In this document: positions 1-11,383 of the stretch, in pieces
How the letters are laid out: each line of letters begins with the position of its first letter
Position numbering within the stretch: the stretch's first letter is position 1
NCBI GenBank assembly: GCA_029532625.1
Contig: JARFXM010000011.1
Span: 1,302,001 to 1,366,000, forward strand
From: Lomentospora prolificans
Taxonomy: Eukaryota > Ascomycota > Sordariomycetes > Microascales > Microascaceae
Reading direction: 5' to 3'
Length of the DNA: 64,000 bases
Translations under genes and position numbers: made by a program
Notes under the pieces: generated by a model
The model's database searches: none
The model's input: the letters and a program-made list of their open reading frames with translations, nothing else
Told to the model about the DNA's origin: nothing

Positions 1-2110
1 GTGCAAGATGTACTGTACGGAGGGGGTGGGTGGAAGCAGGTCGGGGTGGAGGGTGTGGATATTGCCAGCTAGAGGGCTTCGAGTATCGAGGGGGCAATGT
101 CAAGCGTCATCCGTTGCCAAAAGAAGCGGGATTAGAGATGGGACGCCGCCAAAGCCAAGACGGTCTGGAGATGGGTTCTAGACCACTTGCTAACCAAGGG
201 GCTATGGGTAGTGCTGCGGAGCGGCTTGATGTGTCAGATGCGTTGAAGAGCATTTGACTGTCTGCCATCTTCTCCTCCAATACAACTGATGAGCCCTAGG
301 TGGGTTGGTGGATCCAAACAGGTGGAAGTACCTGGAGTATCCACGGCGCTCCAGGAGCACGGCAACGTTGCTGGCTAGTGCCTTAATACTGTGCTGTCAC
401 CAAACCAAAGCTGGCCAAGGCGCCCTGCCGCCCTCATGGCCAGCGAGACGAGGCACGGTCGTATTTAGCATAAGCAACGAGGTGAAGCTGTTCCAACTTA
501 GGGACTACATTAGGTTGTAATAGCGAGAGGATTTTCCCCAGCGACCCAAGAAGAAGCAAGGAAGAAAAAGACATAATTATAAGGTCAATATCTAAACGGG
601 AGTAGAGGGAAATAGTAAGGTAGTCCGAGGGCCAGTCGTTGAATCTACCTCTTGCCACTGGAGGAGCCCCCCCGGAAAGCCCTGCGGATCAACGTGCCGA
701 GTATCAAAGCATTGCCACCGACGTACTTTCAATCATGTAAAGGCACCAAACGCACAAAGATGGCAAGTTGGGGGGACATGGGTAATGTGATTTGTGCTCT
801 CCACCTTTGGAGCCTGGGTGCAGCTGTAGTGGTGCCTCAATGTTTGTTGGAAGGCTTGCATCAATTGATGTCTAAGTCATATAAATCTCCTACTAGATAT
901 ACTTGTTCTATGTGGTAATCCAGCTACCTATTAAACAGGCAACGTTCACTCATAACTGTTTACATTAGAGTAAGATAATTCCCAGTTGTTTTCCCTCATT
1001 TAAAGATAACGAGTTATGCATTCCATACTTATAAGCATACTCGAACCCCTGGTAGCATAGCAAACCTTCCAAGGAATTCTGTCAGAGAGCCGAGCACTAC
1101 AGATACTTTTCTCATCAGGATGGGTACTTTACTAATTTTGGCGAGGAGGGTCGTCAATAAGAAGATCCCCACATCTCTACGTCATACTCATGTAAGGGTA
1201 TGTCTTGGCAAATGGCTTGGCAAATATATGTACAAGTACTTGGCACAGCCTGGTACCCTGCCCAACCAGAAGGGGGGGTTGCTGGCAATAGTCTTGTTCG
1301 TGATTGCTAACGCTGAGGTACTGGGACGGCGATTTCATTCTCACATCTACCAAATCCCTTGGAAATGGCACCATTCCTTTCTCGCCCGGCGTCTCCACGC
1401 CTTGTTGAACGGTCGAGCCTGGAGCTACCTACGCATCTACCCCTAGTATGACGTCTGGCTTGACTAACAGCCTGCAAGTAAAAATCCGGATTCTGTGTTC
1501 GATCTTGACGCCGTCTGGTACCTACACAATTAACAGGTGCCAAACACATTCATCAGCCGCGACACAAGCAAATATTTACCATTGCGAACAACATCCTAGT
1601 CGCTGGCTGGCATCAAGGCTTCCGTGTCAGTGCCGTGCGGAGATGCCACGAGATGCTTCACGAGAGAACAGCACCCGTCATTAGATAGATACCTAACCTT
1701 GACGACAGCTTGCTTGGCACTTTGGAGAGGGCAGGAGTCCGGCGATCACTCCCTGCTCTGAAACAAACGGTTCCACTAGGCGGCGAATGATGCTCGACAA
1801 CGTCACTCAGGGACCTCTGGGGGCTGATACTTAGCCAGCGATAGCGGCTCCGCCAAGGTTTCCCAGGCGACAGGGCTAGAGGAAAGCCAGCTAGCCCAGT
1901 ATCAATCCCGGCCCATTCAACAATAGAGGCCAGTAATTCGGACAATCACTACCGCCCAGGATCTAGAGAAGCAACACGGTAATAGTTCACTTGCCACGCT
2001 TTGGGTGTCTCGTCTTTTGCTAATGATATTACTACTTAACAGAGCCTCGGGAATTGAACTAGCACAGCATTGAGGGCAAAGAGAGGGATGGCCTCCCCTG
2101 AAGGCATCAA
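1..2110. other. Stretch without recognised genes
   Basis: All open frames here are short, start at arbitrary points, and show no family motif that I recognise on either strand. No tRNA-like or repeat structure was seen. It is probably intergenic sequence, or contains relics too decayed to name. Confidence 0.5.
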
Positions 2111-2725
2111 TTAGTAAAGTGTGGCCCTCCCAGTAAAGCGGCTCCTCCGTTCTCTATGACCCCACCAGTATGCCAACGCAGCTAAGGTCGCTACCAGCCA
2201 CAGGATAGCGCTAACAAGATCAACCCAAACAGCGGCCTTCATACGACGGACGGCGCCGTTACCGTTGGTAGGCCTGTGGATGTACATCTAAAGAATAGTT
2301 AGCCTTAGACCAAAGAGATGACCGTGCCGGTAACACGAGAACTGTCACGCCGAATAGAAGCCCTTGCTTCCGTTAGGCGAGATGCTATAGACACAACGAG
2401 TAGCCTTCGGGCAGAAGAAGGGGGTGTGTCGAACCTTCGCAAAGAGACCGAATAGCGATATCCAAAGAATAAAGAGAATGAGGTTCCATATCCAGACTGC
2501 CATGAAACGCAAAATACAAGGTATCAAGTACAGCATTGCTGTTAAGGCCGAGAGACCAGCAACCACTTCGGCAAAGATCCATCGACTATCGCCGCCTCCT
2601 TCCGAAGCTTCGCCATTCGCTAGATCAGCGCCATGTAAGGCTGCTGTGATAATGGCGAGAATAAAAAGTACAAAATGAAGGGCTGAAAACGCAAGATAGC
2701 TTGCGCCGAGGCTGAATATGCTCAT
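2111..2725 (-). CDS. MARVEL-domain four-helix membrane protein
   Basis: Two exons (2725-2435 and 2287-2111) give 155 residues. Four hydrophobic segments lie at about residues 3-30, 45-68, 73-97 and 117-142, the layout of fungal MARVEL proteins of the plasma membrane or vesicles. The exon junction reads LFGLFAK|MYIHRP, matching the short loop with a KMYIH-like motif usual in this family. The donor is AAG|GTTCGA, slightly weak, and the acceptor TTTAG is normal. An in-frame ATG 29 codons upstream was rejected because the added residues show no similarity and the first helix starts right after the chosen Met. Function in fungi is generally unknown. The family call is firm from helix layout; the exact start is less so. 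Confidence 0.7.
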
Positions 2726-3237
2726 CCTCAAAGGTAAGTGGGTCGTCCGTCGCGATAAACAAGGTATATTCGAGATAGTTGACAGATGGATCGGGCCACA
2801 GTCGAAGCTCAAGCCGGAAACAAGGGGAAATATAAAAGAAGAAACTCGGTGGTTAGCAGGTTTCTCAACAGATTATGGTGTCATGCGGCCATGTAAGAAC
2901 AAAAGCAAGTACTGGGCATGATTATTAGATCCTTTCCTATCCGCGCCCAATCTACACCCTAAAATGGTAGTAGGAAGTAGTTCGATAGATAGCACCGTTT
3001 GATGCATAAGTACGCCTTAGCTGTGATGATAAATTTGCGAGCCATTTTGGCAGATCATAATTTTATACAATGTGGCTATTGCACTCGGATCAATATGCAA
3101 TGCCTTCGTTAAACTACTATACAAGAGGTGATGTGAGTTTTAATAACTCCAAATGTACAGTCAACCACTTGAAAATCAAAGGCCGACACTCATAAAACAG
3201 CGCTTTATCCCTTGCCCTCTTCAACGACAACAGAGAG
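2726..3237. other. Non-coding sequence around the MARVEL gene and downstream of the mitoribosomal gene
   Basis: This holds the upstream region of the MARVEL gene and the 3' flank of the mitoribosomal gene, which lie in the same orientation. It is AT-rich around 3040-3200. No ORF of note was seen. Confidence 0.5.
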
Positions 3238-4396
3238 CTACGGCACCTGGGTGGGAATTTTGACCTTGCCTCTCTTTCGATCATCTAGCGGAGCACCATA
3301 CCTCCAGCCAACAGCATGCCTAGCACGACCGGCTGGGCCAACCTTTTCGGAGTTGAACGTCTGGATCCGGAATTCGAACCGATCTGAATTAATTTTCATA
3401 GTCCTTGCAGCGTCACGACTCGCATTCATCTCGACTTGTCTCACAAGTTCTTGCTCAGACTGCTTCGCGGCGGCGATAAATTTATCAGCACTCCGCGATC
3501 TGCTCTCGCCAGCTAGAACATCCTTGACCATTTCGATAAGTTCGGGGTGTTGTGATCTTTCCTCGGCGGGTAGCATAGTACGATGGAAAGCTTTCGCCGC
3601 ATCTTTTCGAGTAAAGTGGCTTGATTCTGACGTAGGTAAGAACACTTGCTGCATAGTGTAACCGTGGACGTGAATGTCATTGATCGGCTCGTGTGTCGGC
3701 TTCGTACCACTGGATGGATACGACGTCTTCGGCAGCATGCTCAAAATGGCCTTGGCGTAGGGTTTGGCAAGTCGTTTACCCTATATAACCAGAGATACGG
3801 TTAGTTATATGGTTGGAACGAGGTGACAGAGACAGTAGATGGGGACCGAAGCTCGATCAAAGTGTGTCAGAGAGGCTCGCAACTGTTTGTAACCATGGAT
3901 AAAGTCTTCAAGACTAATCGAAAAAAAATAGTAATCATCATAGCACAAGATCGAGCGGGGATCATAAATCAAGATGTTGACAAAGAATGGTACCACTTAC
4001 CTCGGAAACCCATCGCTTCTCAATCTCCTTAAGGCGGACGACAGCTGCAACGCGCCGGACATCAACACCGAGATCCGCCGACACAACTTTCAACGCTTCA
4101 CCATTTTGCTTCACCCTCCTCCATATTAATTCCCTCGCATTTTCGTCCAAAACGGGCTGGCTCCGGAAAAGAGGATTTTGGGGAAATGGTTGGTCGTTGC
4201 CGGCAAGGTAGTGAGGGCTGTTGGGCTTTTTCGAGACATCTCGTTCAAGCGTTCTCAGCCACTCAAACATTTCTCTGCGTTGCCGGCTTACTTCATTGTG
4301 GCATCGGCTGGTTGAAAACTGGCGGACGCCCACTAATGTCCCAGAAAGACATTTCGTGACTTGTCCAACCGTCCTGCCTGTCGTGCTAGGCGACAT
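3238..4396 (-). CDS. Mitochondrial small-subunit ribosomal protein, Bot1/Mrps35 (mS45) family
   Basis: Two exons (4396-4001 and 3780-3238) encode 312 residues. Donor GAG|GTAAGT and acceptor TATATAG are canonical and keep phase 0. The N-terminus (about 40 residues, ending near QFSTSRC) is rich in Ser/Thr/Arg and lacks acidic residues, as expected for a mitochondrial presequence. The core reads PFPQNPLFRSQPVL, then a charged helix, VSADLGVDVRRVAAVVRLKE and, across the intron, GKRLAKPYAKAILSMLPKT. This matches the eukaryotic mitochondrial regulator/Bot1 family, which is part of the mitoribosome small subunit. No catalytic activity is expected. It lies tandem to ssk1, separated by about 540 bp. 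An alternative name within mS35/mS45 nomenclature is possible; family assignment is by recalled conservation. Confidence 0.75.
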
Positions 4397-4932
4397 ATTG
4401 GCAAGCGGAGTATTATGAACCCAGGTAGAATTGACCGGTTCGTGATAATCGGGACACGGTCACTTCCATATAGGCCTGGGCAGAAATGTTCGCGAAAGAG
4501 AATGAATGGGTGGTGCCGTTAGAAGTTGCGGAACACGCGCTCAGGATTGAGCCGAGTGAAGGAAAGGGAGAAGGAAAAAAAATTTGGTTGTTCAGCACAT
4601 TTCAATGATCCACAGCAGGCTCAACTGGCGGCTCCTGAGCTTCAAAAATGCACAGACCATTTATATCACGTGATTCACAACATTGAAACTCTGAGCTCAT
4701 TAATAATACAGCAATAAGGTCCCCGCGCCGCGGCGGCCGGGGGCGGCGTTTGTCAGAATCAATCAGCCATGAGGATGGCGCCAAGCTCAGAAAGTCGTGC
4801 CTCTTTATCCATGCATCGTATATCAGTCCGTATCCATCGTACGTAGCTCATGAGCAATAAGAAACTCGGCCTTGATTTGTAACGTAACGCAACCAGGAAC
4901 ATAGCCATAGAGAAAGTAAGGGACGCTGCCGC
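4397..4932. other. Intergenic region between the mitoribosomal gene and ssk1
   Basis: It holds the promoter of the mitoribosomal gene and the 3' end of ssk1. The only notable element is a palindromic CACGTG box, listed separately, plus a GC-rich patch near 4725-4750. Confidence 0.5.
4665..4674. promoter_or_regulatory. Palindromic ATCACGTGAT box
   Basis: A 10-bp perfect palindrome with a CACGTG core lies about 270 bp upstream of the mitoribosomal protein start. Such cores are bound by bHLH factors (Cbf1/Tye7-like in yeasts). Function here is inferred from position only. Confidence 0.35.
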
Positions 4933-6664
4933 CTAAGTTGTAGATGTCGCGTACGGAGCGCGGTTTTTCTTGGCCTTGGCCTTCGCGTTGGCTGCTTTCT
5001 TCGCGGCCTCATCTCGCTCCGTTTCTTGCGAGAAATCTTTCCATTTCCTCCACCCATCAAAGTCAATCAGCGCTTGCATGCAACCCCACTCCCGAACCTT
5101 GGTCTCCAGCCATGGAAAGCTCACTGGCTAGAATCATGGCAACGTAGGGTTAGCATCAAGTATAACTCGATATACGCTGCGAGTCTGGGAAGTGAATGGT
5201 TTGAACGTACCTTGGTGATGAAGTCGTTGCATCCAGCTGCAAGAGCCTCGTGTCTGTCACTCTGTAACGAACTGGCTGTTAAGGCAACAATAATAACGGG
5301 ACTTTTGAACATATCTATATTAGCAAGACGGTCACCTTCTGAGATGCCTCCTTCCTCGCCTTGTTCTTTTCCGACTGGTGATGAGAACACGCCGATTGAA
5401 TTCACACGCTCCAGTCGACGAATCTCACGAGTGGCTTCGAGTCCATTCATGACAGGAAGTTGAATATCCATCAAGACTAGATGGAATCCACCACTACGCC
5501 ATTTAGTAACGGCATCTCGGCCGTTCATGGCGCTCTCCCATCTCACCTTCAAACCCTTCGCAAAAGCTTCTAGGAGCTTCAGATTGATTGGGTTGTCCTC
5601 CACTAAAAGAACATTGATAGGTGGGACCGGAGGTTTCTGCTTCTCAACCACTTTCTTGATTTTCTTCTTTATAGGACGCGGCGAGCTTGCCCGAGCAGGT
5701 GGCGTGGGGACTTGGGTAGTGGGCGTAGGTTCTGAGGGGACGGGCGCCGTTGAGTGAGGATTGACAGTTGGCATGACGGAATTCTGATCTGTTATAGGCC
5801 CCGAGAGGGGTTAGCTTCCTTATCAGTTGGAACTAGGGACAATGGGGGTCTATTGCGAATGTATATACCTGCATCCATTACGGCGGATTTCGATACTGTA
5901 TTGGCGTTTGGCTGCACAGTGGGAGAGGATGTGTGCGATCTCCCCAATCGGGGTCGCTCTGTCCGTTCTCGGAGGACCCGTGACCGGCCATTGCCCGGTG
6001 ATGGCAAGGATGGGACTTGCCCAGGAGCGATGGTGGGTGGGATATGAGCCTCTTGATCACTGGTCGCGCCAGGGAGGGCCGTAAGAGAGGAGGCCAGGGG
6101 TGCAACGGGAGGAAAGTATCCTTCCCCGGCTTCCGATGGTCGCGCGCTATCAACGGCAAGATGTGACGTGCCAGAAGGATACGGGATGGTAGACCTTGGT
6201 GAAGGGCGCGGTGTCTTTTGTTGAGGGATATCCACAATGAGAGCCTCATCAACGGTTTGGCCATCAGGATAATAAGCGTCGAGACAGCTGGAAAGAACTT
6301 CCTCTGGGCCAAGCGGTCGCGTCTGTCGCCTATCCCGCGATGTTATATAGAGGCTAAGATCGGGTGAGTCGAAATGTCTTCCCAAGGAATTGGCGTATTT
6401 CCTTAGAATCAGATCCCGTACATCATCCACCAGCGCATCCGTAGGTATGGTAACAATCGTTGCAGAAGCGCCACGCCGCTTTACCCATACTTTTCGCATC
6501 GGGGTAGGTGTTTCTGTCGTGAGAAGCGCGTCCGAAAATCCTGCCTCCGAGTCGTTCGCATGAGAAACTTGCAGTAGGGCTCGGAGAAGAGACGCTTGCG
6601 GGTTCATTGGTAGTTGGGGTGGGTGACCGCTCGCAGCGCCCGATCCAGACGCCGCTGTTGCCAT
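4933..6664 (-). CDS. ssk1: Response regulator Ssk1 (HOG pathway)
   Basis: Three exons (6664-5869, 5788-5211, 5127-4933) give 522 residues. Ssk1 is the receiver protein that takes phosphate from the sensor kinase/phosphotransfer system and, when unphosphorylated, activates the MAPKKK of the osmotic HOG cascade. Residues about 50-120 hold a conserved N-terminal block (MRKVWVKRRGAS, VDDVRDLILRKYANSLGR). A Pro/Ser linker follows, then the receiver: acidic pair in LLVEDN (E329-D330), phospho-acceptor D373 in LVLMDIQLP, ALTASS (T436) and K458 in CNDFITK. The third intron falls exactly after this Lys, and the last exon continues PVSFPWLE and ends with the Ssk1-type WGCMQALIDFDGWRKW and a basic tail. 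The protein is shorter at the N-terminus than I recall for other filamentous Ssk1 proteins. Skn7 was excluded because there is no HSF-type DNA-binding domain. Confidence 0.92.
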
Positions 6665-7931
6665 GGTAGAGCGAGCTCTGAAGCTCCACTACGCGCTTCC
6701 GCTGTCCTCTCGAAGCAAAAAAGGCTAGTTCTATGTATTCGTACTAAGCTCGGCCAGTCGGAAACGTAATCTTGCGACGATGATTGATAAATTATGGAGC
6801 TTCGCGCGTGGCAAGATTTCGATGCAACTTGGGTACCCGTCGCGCAACCTAAATGTGTGGAAAAAAAGATGATAGGTTAGCGCCCGACGTCGCTCAGTCT
6901 ATCCGAATAAAATATGCCCGAGTGATTAGCATGTGCATGTCAGAGGACACCGGGGTTGTCCGGCACAATCAAAAGGAGGATGGGAGTAGCAAGGATGGAA
7001 AGTGGGTGATGGTGGTCGTGGACTAACCTCGCCGTCAGCCGTGGTTGTCGTCGTCGAAGTAGACAACTCGGACGCCCCGACTGTCGCGTTTCTAAGAAAA
7101 GGAACGAAGAGCTTGGGGCAGTGGCTTACTGACGCTCAGTGTCGGAACTTTCAGGTGATGGTGCTGGTTGTGGTATCTGGAACGCTTGCTTTGGACTTCG
7201 AATTGTCAACGGGGAAGTCGTTTTCAAACAGTTCACTGTTACTGTTGATGAGCACAGTGTCCGGCATGATCATCACGCGAAAACAGACGTGCTCTAATAC
7301 ATGACAGTCGGCCAACTCATACCAAAACTCGCACTGTACGATTTGGTCTGCTCCCGATGGAGGCACCGGCGTAGGATCGGAATTCTTAGACGGTCGGTCG
7401 GTCGCTGGCTTTGGCCAGCTCCGTGAGGATGACCGGCGGCACGTCCGTCGAAAATGCTTGAGGCACCGGAGTATCTCAAAGTTTGCCGCGATACTGCCAA
7501 AATACCTTACCTCTCTCAGAATCTAACCGAGAGTTACACGACGCAACATCTGCAGCCAGTATTTTCAACAACGAGTGCAGGAGTTCTTTTGCTTACCTTT
7601 TTCCGTTCGTTAAATTTTTTTTTTTGTTGTTGTCTTCGACCGTCCGCAAGGAGCGATGGGCATATTGGCTTGTGGGTAGTACGAATGCAGTGGTCCGGCC
7701 AGTTACCAGAGCTAAGAATTAAAACAGCCAGCGCCGGACACCGACCGGAGCTAGAAGCTTACATGAGGACGGAACAGGGAAGCGGAGTGGTCGAATTTTA
7801 AGACCTCTTACCAGCTCACGCCCACTGCGCTTTCCGCCGTTCTACTTCGTACTCCCGCTTTTCCACTTGATGATCTTCGTGATATCATAGTAAACATAGA
7901 ATATTCAAGACGAACCCTAAGAGTACCAAGT
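6665..7931. other. Divergent intergenic region, ssk1 / CCDC97-like gene
   Basis: About 1.27 kb between two divergent starts, so it should carry both promoters. A T-rich/TTG tract lies near 7615-7640. Frames inside are short and unlike any family that I know. Confidence 0.5.
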
Positions 7932-8817
7932 ATGGATGGAAATCGCGAGCCACGCAGGGCTGATACCTCCAACCTCGACTCTGTGGGTTTCACCACTGAA
8001 AAACCACGCCCACATCCGCCCCGATCTCCACGGACAATCGCTCAAATTCGGGTGCGCAACCGAAGAAGGGAATACCTTCATCAAAACCCAGTGTATCTAG
8101 CAGATCTAGACCATGAACTAGCCGGTACGTGGAACAGAGGTAGTCGTATACTTTCGCCTTTCTCTCTCTCTCTCTCTCGTGCACTTCCTCTCTCCCTCTC
8201 CCGCCGCCGGACAGGTTTCTCGGGTGGACCGAGATTTGCCTAGCCAGGCCCGGCTCATGTCTCCACTGTTTGACTTACATCCCCGCACCTCAGATCCCGT
8301 CATGTACGAGGCATTAATTCGCAGGTTCCAAAGCCGAGCGGAAAAAGACGTAGAAGCGCAGGCAAAAGGCTACTCACGGACCCTAGAGGGCGACTTAAGG
8401 AGGGGGGAGGCTAAGCTAGCCGCACTCGCCGCCAAGAGCGCAGGCGAGCCTAGTGGTGTCAACGCCGAGCCACATGTTGATGCGTGGATGCATCAGCAGG
8501 CTCTCAATGGCGACCCAGCCTTGCCAGTACCCAAAGTTGGCACTAGGGAAGATGTAACACCTCTTACTAAGGAAAGAGCGCGTGGGCTTTGGGACGAGTT
8601 TCTTACGGAGCGGTTTGTTCGTGGCGAAGATCCCGATTTTGATTATTCCACAGTCGACAATGACGACGAGTTAGATGTGCTAGAAAGACAGGACGCCCAG
8701 GACGCGTGGTTCGACGACGAGGAGCCAAGCTGGGTAAACAGCGGAGGAGACAAGGTGGATGCACATACTCGTGCAGATACAGTCCTTGAGGGAGAAACGG
8801 GAATTCAAGATTTTTGA
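7932..8817 (+). CDS. CCDC97-like (DUF2052) protein
   Basis: Two exons (7932-8124 and 8294-8817) encode 238 residues. Donor G|GTACGT and acceptor CTCAG restore a Gly/Asp codon and join HELA to DPVMYEALIRRF. Family signatures are visible in order: RVRNRRREYLHQNPVY at about 40-56, LIRRFQSRAEKD, the basic GYSRTLEGDLRRGEAKL, then WDEFLTERFVRGEDPDFDY and ELDVLERQDAQDAWFDDEEPSW. This is the conserved C-terminal architecture of CCD97-like proteins, which in animals are linked to the splicing factor SF3B. The function in fungi is inferred only. A TC microsatellite sits inside the intron. Confidence 0.8.
8161..8178 (+). repeat. (TC)9 microsatellite in intron
   Basis: Nine perfect TC units lie within the 169-nt intron of the CCDC97-like gene, in a longer pyrimidine-rich stretch that runs towards the splice acceptor. 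Confidence 0.9.
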
Positions 8818-10037
8818 TATTTCGACGCCGGCGTGCATGGGAACCGCCCATGCTACAGACTAGAAATTGGCGGAAATAGAGCACAGTTTGGCCTTTGTGC
8901 TCGCGAATATAGCCTGGCGTTTCCATGACGTGCTTGGAACGAGGCGTGTAGAAAGCATCTGCTATGCGAGTTGCTAGTGTTCTTGTGAAGGCATATGCTC
9001 TCGATAACCCCTCCTCCCAAGCTACGCCATTAACAAATAGCCTGTTTGAGTACACGAGTTCTAGCGCCAGATGAAGAAGCAACCGTGGTCGGTGAGAGTC
9101 ATTGTGGAAGGACTTGAACTGATTCGAAATCCTCCCTTGTGAGAGAAGACGGCACAAAGCGGGAGCTCCCCTACCATTTTCCCCCATGTTCCCACCACCC
9201 TGGGGTAGAGCGCATGGGCTTGCTGGCTGCAGGATGCTAGCTGGCCATCACCCACAGCACGCTAACACTGTACGACACAGTCCGGATAGACGCCCACGGG
9301 CCAGGAAGTGGCCGTCAACTCCGGTCATGTCAATGTCATGCGCTACACAACGATCCTCATCCCTCTCTGGAGTCGCATAACTTTGCATATGCACTCATAG
9401 CCCGGCCCTCAGCTAAAGCCAACAATAGACGGTCAGCCCGTTTGTTCCCGCAGGCGATGTGAACGTCGTCAACACAGGCGGGGATTCTCCATGTTCTCTT
9501 GTTTCCACCCATTCAGCCAAATGGCGATGCCCAGCAAACAGCGGGCGCTATGATTTAGTTTCAAGCCGCATTCGGGTTAGCAGGAGTGGGGTCATGACCA
9601 CGAAGTCCGTCCGGGCTTGGCCTCCAATTTTTTTTTTCCAATTTTTGTTTTTCTTTTTCTTGTCCCTCCAACCCACCTCTGGCCCCCAGCTTTGACATGG
9701 TTTCCACCGCACGCATGGCCGGGTTCTTGAGAGGATAAAAGCGGCTAAATGTCACTGGATAAATTGGGTTCCCGTCTCGAATCCACTTTGCTGGAGCAAC
9801 GTCCCAGAGCAGAGGGCCCTTCTCCTCATGAGGGGTGCGTGTGAGGGGCCGCGCTTTCACACGACGAAGACACGGGGGATACAATTGACGTATATATCTC
9901 CGAGGGTGCCCGCTATTCTAGTTCTCCAGCCATAGAAATCCATTGCCGTGCTCTCTATCTCACTTTTGAACACCGCTCCCGCTGTGCCATATCTTGTCTG
10001 ACTCGATCTCTGCAGCGAGCTCTGCGTGTTGAACAAA
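8818..10037. other. Intergenic region upstream of the GH43 gene
   Basis: This is the 3' flank of the CCDC97-like gene followed by the GH43 promoter. A long T/C tract at about 9628-9670 is typical of fungal promoters. Opposite-strand frames here share no family motif. Confidence 0.5.
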
Positions 10038-11021
10038 ATGCCCCCGATCATCACCAACGTCTACACCGCCGACCCTTCGGCCCATGTCTTCAATGGCCGT
10101 GTGTACATCTACCCTTCTCACGACAGGGAAACCGATATTGAGTTCAACGACAATGGAGACCAGTACGACATGGCTGATTACCACGTCTTCAGCACCGGGT
10201 CCCTAGACCCTCTTGAGCCTGTTGTTGACCACGGCGTTGTGCTAAAGGCAGAGGATGTCCCTTGGGTTTCTAAGCAGCTCTGGGCTCCGGATGCTGCTAC
10301 CAAGAACGGAAAGTACTACCTCTACTTCCCTGCCCGCGATAAGGAGGGCATTTTCAGGATCGGTGTCGCCGTTGGCGATAAACCCGAAGGCCCTTTCACG
10401 CCCCAGCCCGAGCCCATCAAGGGGAGCTACAGCATTGATCCCGCCGTCTTCGTCGACGATGACGGCCAGGCCTACATCTATTTTGGCGGCCTCTGGGGAG
10501 GTCAGCTCCAGTGCTACCAACAGGGCAACAACGTCTTTGACGCGGAGTGGCAAGGGCCCAAAGAGCCCAGCGGCGAGGGCAAGTTTGCCCTTGGAGCTCG
10601 TGTAGCCAAACTCACGGATGATATGCTCCAGTTTGATGGTGAGGTTCAGGAAGTCCAAATTCTTTGCCCCGAGACCGGCAAGCCGATCCCCGCAGATGAT
10701 CATGATCGCCGATTCTTTGAGGCTGCTTGGCTATTCAAGAAGGATGGCCTCTACCACTTCACTTACTCAACTGGTGACACCCATTACCTCGCATATGCTA
10801 GCGGAACCAGCCCTACGGGGCCTTTCACTTACACTGGCCGCATCCTAGAGCCGGTTCTGGGGTGGACTACTCACCACTCCGTTGTCGAGTTCAACGGCAA
10901 GTGGTGGCTGTTCTACCACGACTGCGAACTTAGCAAGGGCGTTGACCATCTCCGAAGCGTCAAGGTGAAGGAGATCAAGTTCGATGACGAAGGAAAGATT
11001 ATCACAATGAAGTCGGACTAG
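10038..11021 (+). CDS. Glycoside hydrolase family 43 (xylosidase/arabinofuranosidase type), cytosolic
   Basis: A single uninterrupted frame of 327 residues. GH43 enzymes are five-bladed beta-propellers cleaving beta-xylosides or alpha-arabinofuranosides with inversion. The three catalytic acids are visible: D12 (base, in TADPSAHV), D134 (pKa modulator, in SIDPAVFVDDDGQ) and E228 (acid, in RRFFEAAWLFKK). There is no signal peptide or membrane segment, so an intracellular role on imported oligosaccharides is likely. The ATG at 10038 was chosen because the protein then begins just before the first blade; a GTG 12 bases upstream is not a fungal start. Codons are strongly C-ending compared with neighbours. 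The absence of introns and the compact bacterial-like YIYPSHD opening suggest, but do not prove, bacterial ancestry. Substrate specificity cannot be read. Confidence 0.9.
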   Translation: MPPIITNVYTADPSAHVFNGRVYIYPSHDRETDIEFNDNGDQYDMADYHVFSTGSLDPLEPVVDHGVVLKAEDVPWVSKQLWAPDAATKNGKYYLYFPARDKEGIFRIGVAVGDKPEGPFTPQPEPIKGSYSIDPAVFVDDDGQAYIYFGGLWGGQLQCYQQGNNVFDAEWQGPKEPSGEGKFALGARVAKLTDDMLQFDGEVQEVQILCPETGKPIPADDHDRRFFEAAWLFKKDGLYHFTYSTGDTHYLAYASGTSPTGPFTYTGRILEPVLGWTTHHSVVEFNGKWWLFYHDCELSKGVDHLRSVKVKEIKFDDEGKIITMKSD

Positions 11022-11383
11022 AGGAGTCTACGATTGTGGCCGGGCTTGATAACTTCGTTTCAATACGCCGGCGCGCAGGGTTCACAACAAAGAAAGATAT
11101 TGTTAAATGCTAAAGTGGACAGAGGGAAATGCGTGGCTACCCTGGAGAAACCAAACCCTATGTATTATGACTGACGAGTCGTTGTATCCGCATCTTATAT
11201 CAAAAATGAAATCAGCCATGTGTAGCCAAGCACATGGTCAAGGCTTCTTATGTCCAGAATGTCCTGTGCAGTGCTTATTCGTTAAAAGGCGTAAGCATCC
11301 AGATATTGTTAAACCCTAGTCTAGCTAGCCTCTTTTATATTCATTCCATATAGATTTATGTGCGTCTTTGTGGATGCGGGTCC
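11022..11383. other. Convergent 3' region, GH43 / lipase
   Basis: The two genes end towards each other here. Only short AT-rich frames are present, with no recognisable feature. Confidence 0.5.

Noticed and set aside
1120..1945. Several 70-108-residue frames near the left edge
   Set aside because: Overlapping on both strands, no family similarity recognised, no intron signals joining them.
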